A stretch of DNA of 5,468 nucleotides from Lachnospiraceae bacterium. Lineage in GTDB: Bacteria > Bacillota > Clostridia > Lachnospirales > Lachnospiraceae. A model generated the notes under the pieces. The model made no database searches. It saw nothing but the letters and a program-made list of their open reading frames with translations, and was not told the DNA's origin. Location: NCBI GenBank assembly GCA_009774155.1, contig VSNE01000198.1, forward strand, positions 1-5,468, in the 5' to 3' direction. Made by a program: the position numbers and the translations under genes. Positions within the stretch are counted from its first letter, which is position 1; each line of letters begins with the position of its first letter. Positions 4,927 to 5,468 of the stretch are shown piece after piece.

Positions 4927-5468
4927 ATTTCATGTATAAACAGTCCGCTTCTTAGCTTCGGCTCAAACCATGTGGATTTGGGCGGCATCAGAAGCCCGGC
5001 ATCCGACACCGCAAACAGTTCCTGAATGGAGGTCGGATATACAGCGAAGGCCACCTCCATATCGCTGTCCGCCCGGCGCTTCAGTTCTTCCAATCCCCGG
5101 ATTCCTCCTACAAAGTCAATCCGGCTGTCTGTTCTGGGATCTCCGATTCCAAGCGCCGGAGCCAGAAGCTCTCTCTGAAGGTAGGCTACATCCAGAGCCT
5201 CCGCCGGGTTATCCCGTATGTAATCCGGCCGCATCGTCAGACGGTACCAGTTTCCATGCAGGTACATCGTCATCTGTCCTTTACGCTCCGGCCTTGCCGC
5301 TTCCTCCAGTGCCGTTACATCAAATTTTTCCCGTACCCGCTGAAGAAACTCCTCCTCCGTCAGCCCGTTCAAATCCCGGACTACCCTGTTATAGTCCATA
5401 ATCATCAGCTCCTCATCCGGGAACAGAACGGACAGAAAGTAATTAAATTCCTCCGTCCCGTCATATCC
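4923..5468 (-). CDS. DUF1015 family protein, C-terminal part (5' end outside window)
   Basis: The frame stays open to the right edge, giving 181 visible residues; the Met at 5405 is internal, not the start. The added 21 residues (GYDGTEEFNYFLSVLFPDEEL) fit the family well, leading into MDYNRVVRDLNGLT. The protein ends with MPPKSTWFEPKLRSGLF, a hallmark C terminus of DUF1015. The family is usually a little over 400 residues, so more than half is missing here. Its biochemical function is not established; in Clostridia it is often found near serine biosynthesis genes (serC, serA), but none is visible in this window. It converges on the epimerase gene and ends inside the shared terminator. Confidence 0.9.
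   Translation of the reverse strand, partial: GYDGTEEFNYFLSVLFPDEELMIMDYNRVVRDLNGLTEEEFLQRVREKFDVTALEEAARPERKGQMTMYLHGNWYRLTMRPDYIRDNPAEALDVAYLQRELLAPALGIGDPRTDSRIDFVGGIRGLEELKRRADSDMEVAFAVYPTSIQELFAVSDAGLLMPPKSTWFEPKLRSGLFIHEI

Noticed and set aside
4970..5401. Plus-strand 143-codon frame opposite DUF1015
   Set aside because: Proline- and serine-rich antisense shadow with no ribosome binding site or recognisable domain.
5403..5405. ATG at 5405 as the start of the DUF1015 protein
   Set aside because: The frame is open to the window edge and the 21 upstream residues match the family, so this Met is internal.

Overview
The window looks like ordinary chromosome from an anaerobic, gut-type Firmicute, most likely Lachnospiraceae or a related Clostridia. 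The clues are mixed base composition, strong purine-rich Shine-Dalgarno sites before nearly every gene, a rubrerythrin, a flavin-dependent 2-hydroxy-acid oxidoreductase of the type carried by anaerobes, and small clostridial families (DUF6472, DUF1015). I see no RNA gene, insertion sequence, phage gene or CRISPR array.

Layout. Positions 1-93 hold a good minus-strand promoter that fires out of the left edge. A minus-strand terminator (94-139) follows a four-gene, tightly spaced minus-strand operon covering 3783-170. In transcription order this is a 60-residue cysteine-rich DUF6472 protein, a 610-residue three-domain protein, an FMN-dependent 2-hydroxy-acid oxidoreductase, and rubrerythrin. Gaps are 12-17 bases and each gene has its own ribosome binding site. 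Positions 3784-4054 are a divergent control region with one promoter in each direction, both of the extended -10 type. A plus-strand LacX-like aldose 1-epimerase (4055-4858) runs to the right and meets a minus-strand DUF1015 gene (4923 to the right edge, 5' end missing). A long hairpin between them can serve as terminator for both.

The most unusual item is the 610-residue protein. It joins, in one frame, a family 2 glycosyltransferase, a complete hypoxanthine (deoxyinosine)/uracil-type DNA glycosylase and a complete YbaK/EbsC-type aminoacyl-tRNA deacylase. These three activities normally sit in separate proteins. The junctions look like former gene boundaries. The second (before residue 458) keeps a full Shine-Dalgarno site and ATG. 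The first keeps a Shine-Dalgarno-like tract but has TAT where the glycosylase start would be expected.

How the genes may work together (inference): the operon groups correction of deaminated DNA bases, removal of wrong amino acids from tRNA, a flavoenzyme that could make hydrogen peroxide if exposed to air, and rubrerythrin, which reduces peroxide. That would suit a housekeeping damage-control unit, but the glycosyltransferase does not fit this picture and its acceptor is unknown.
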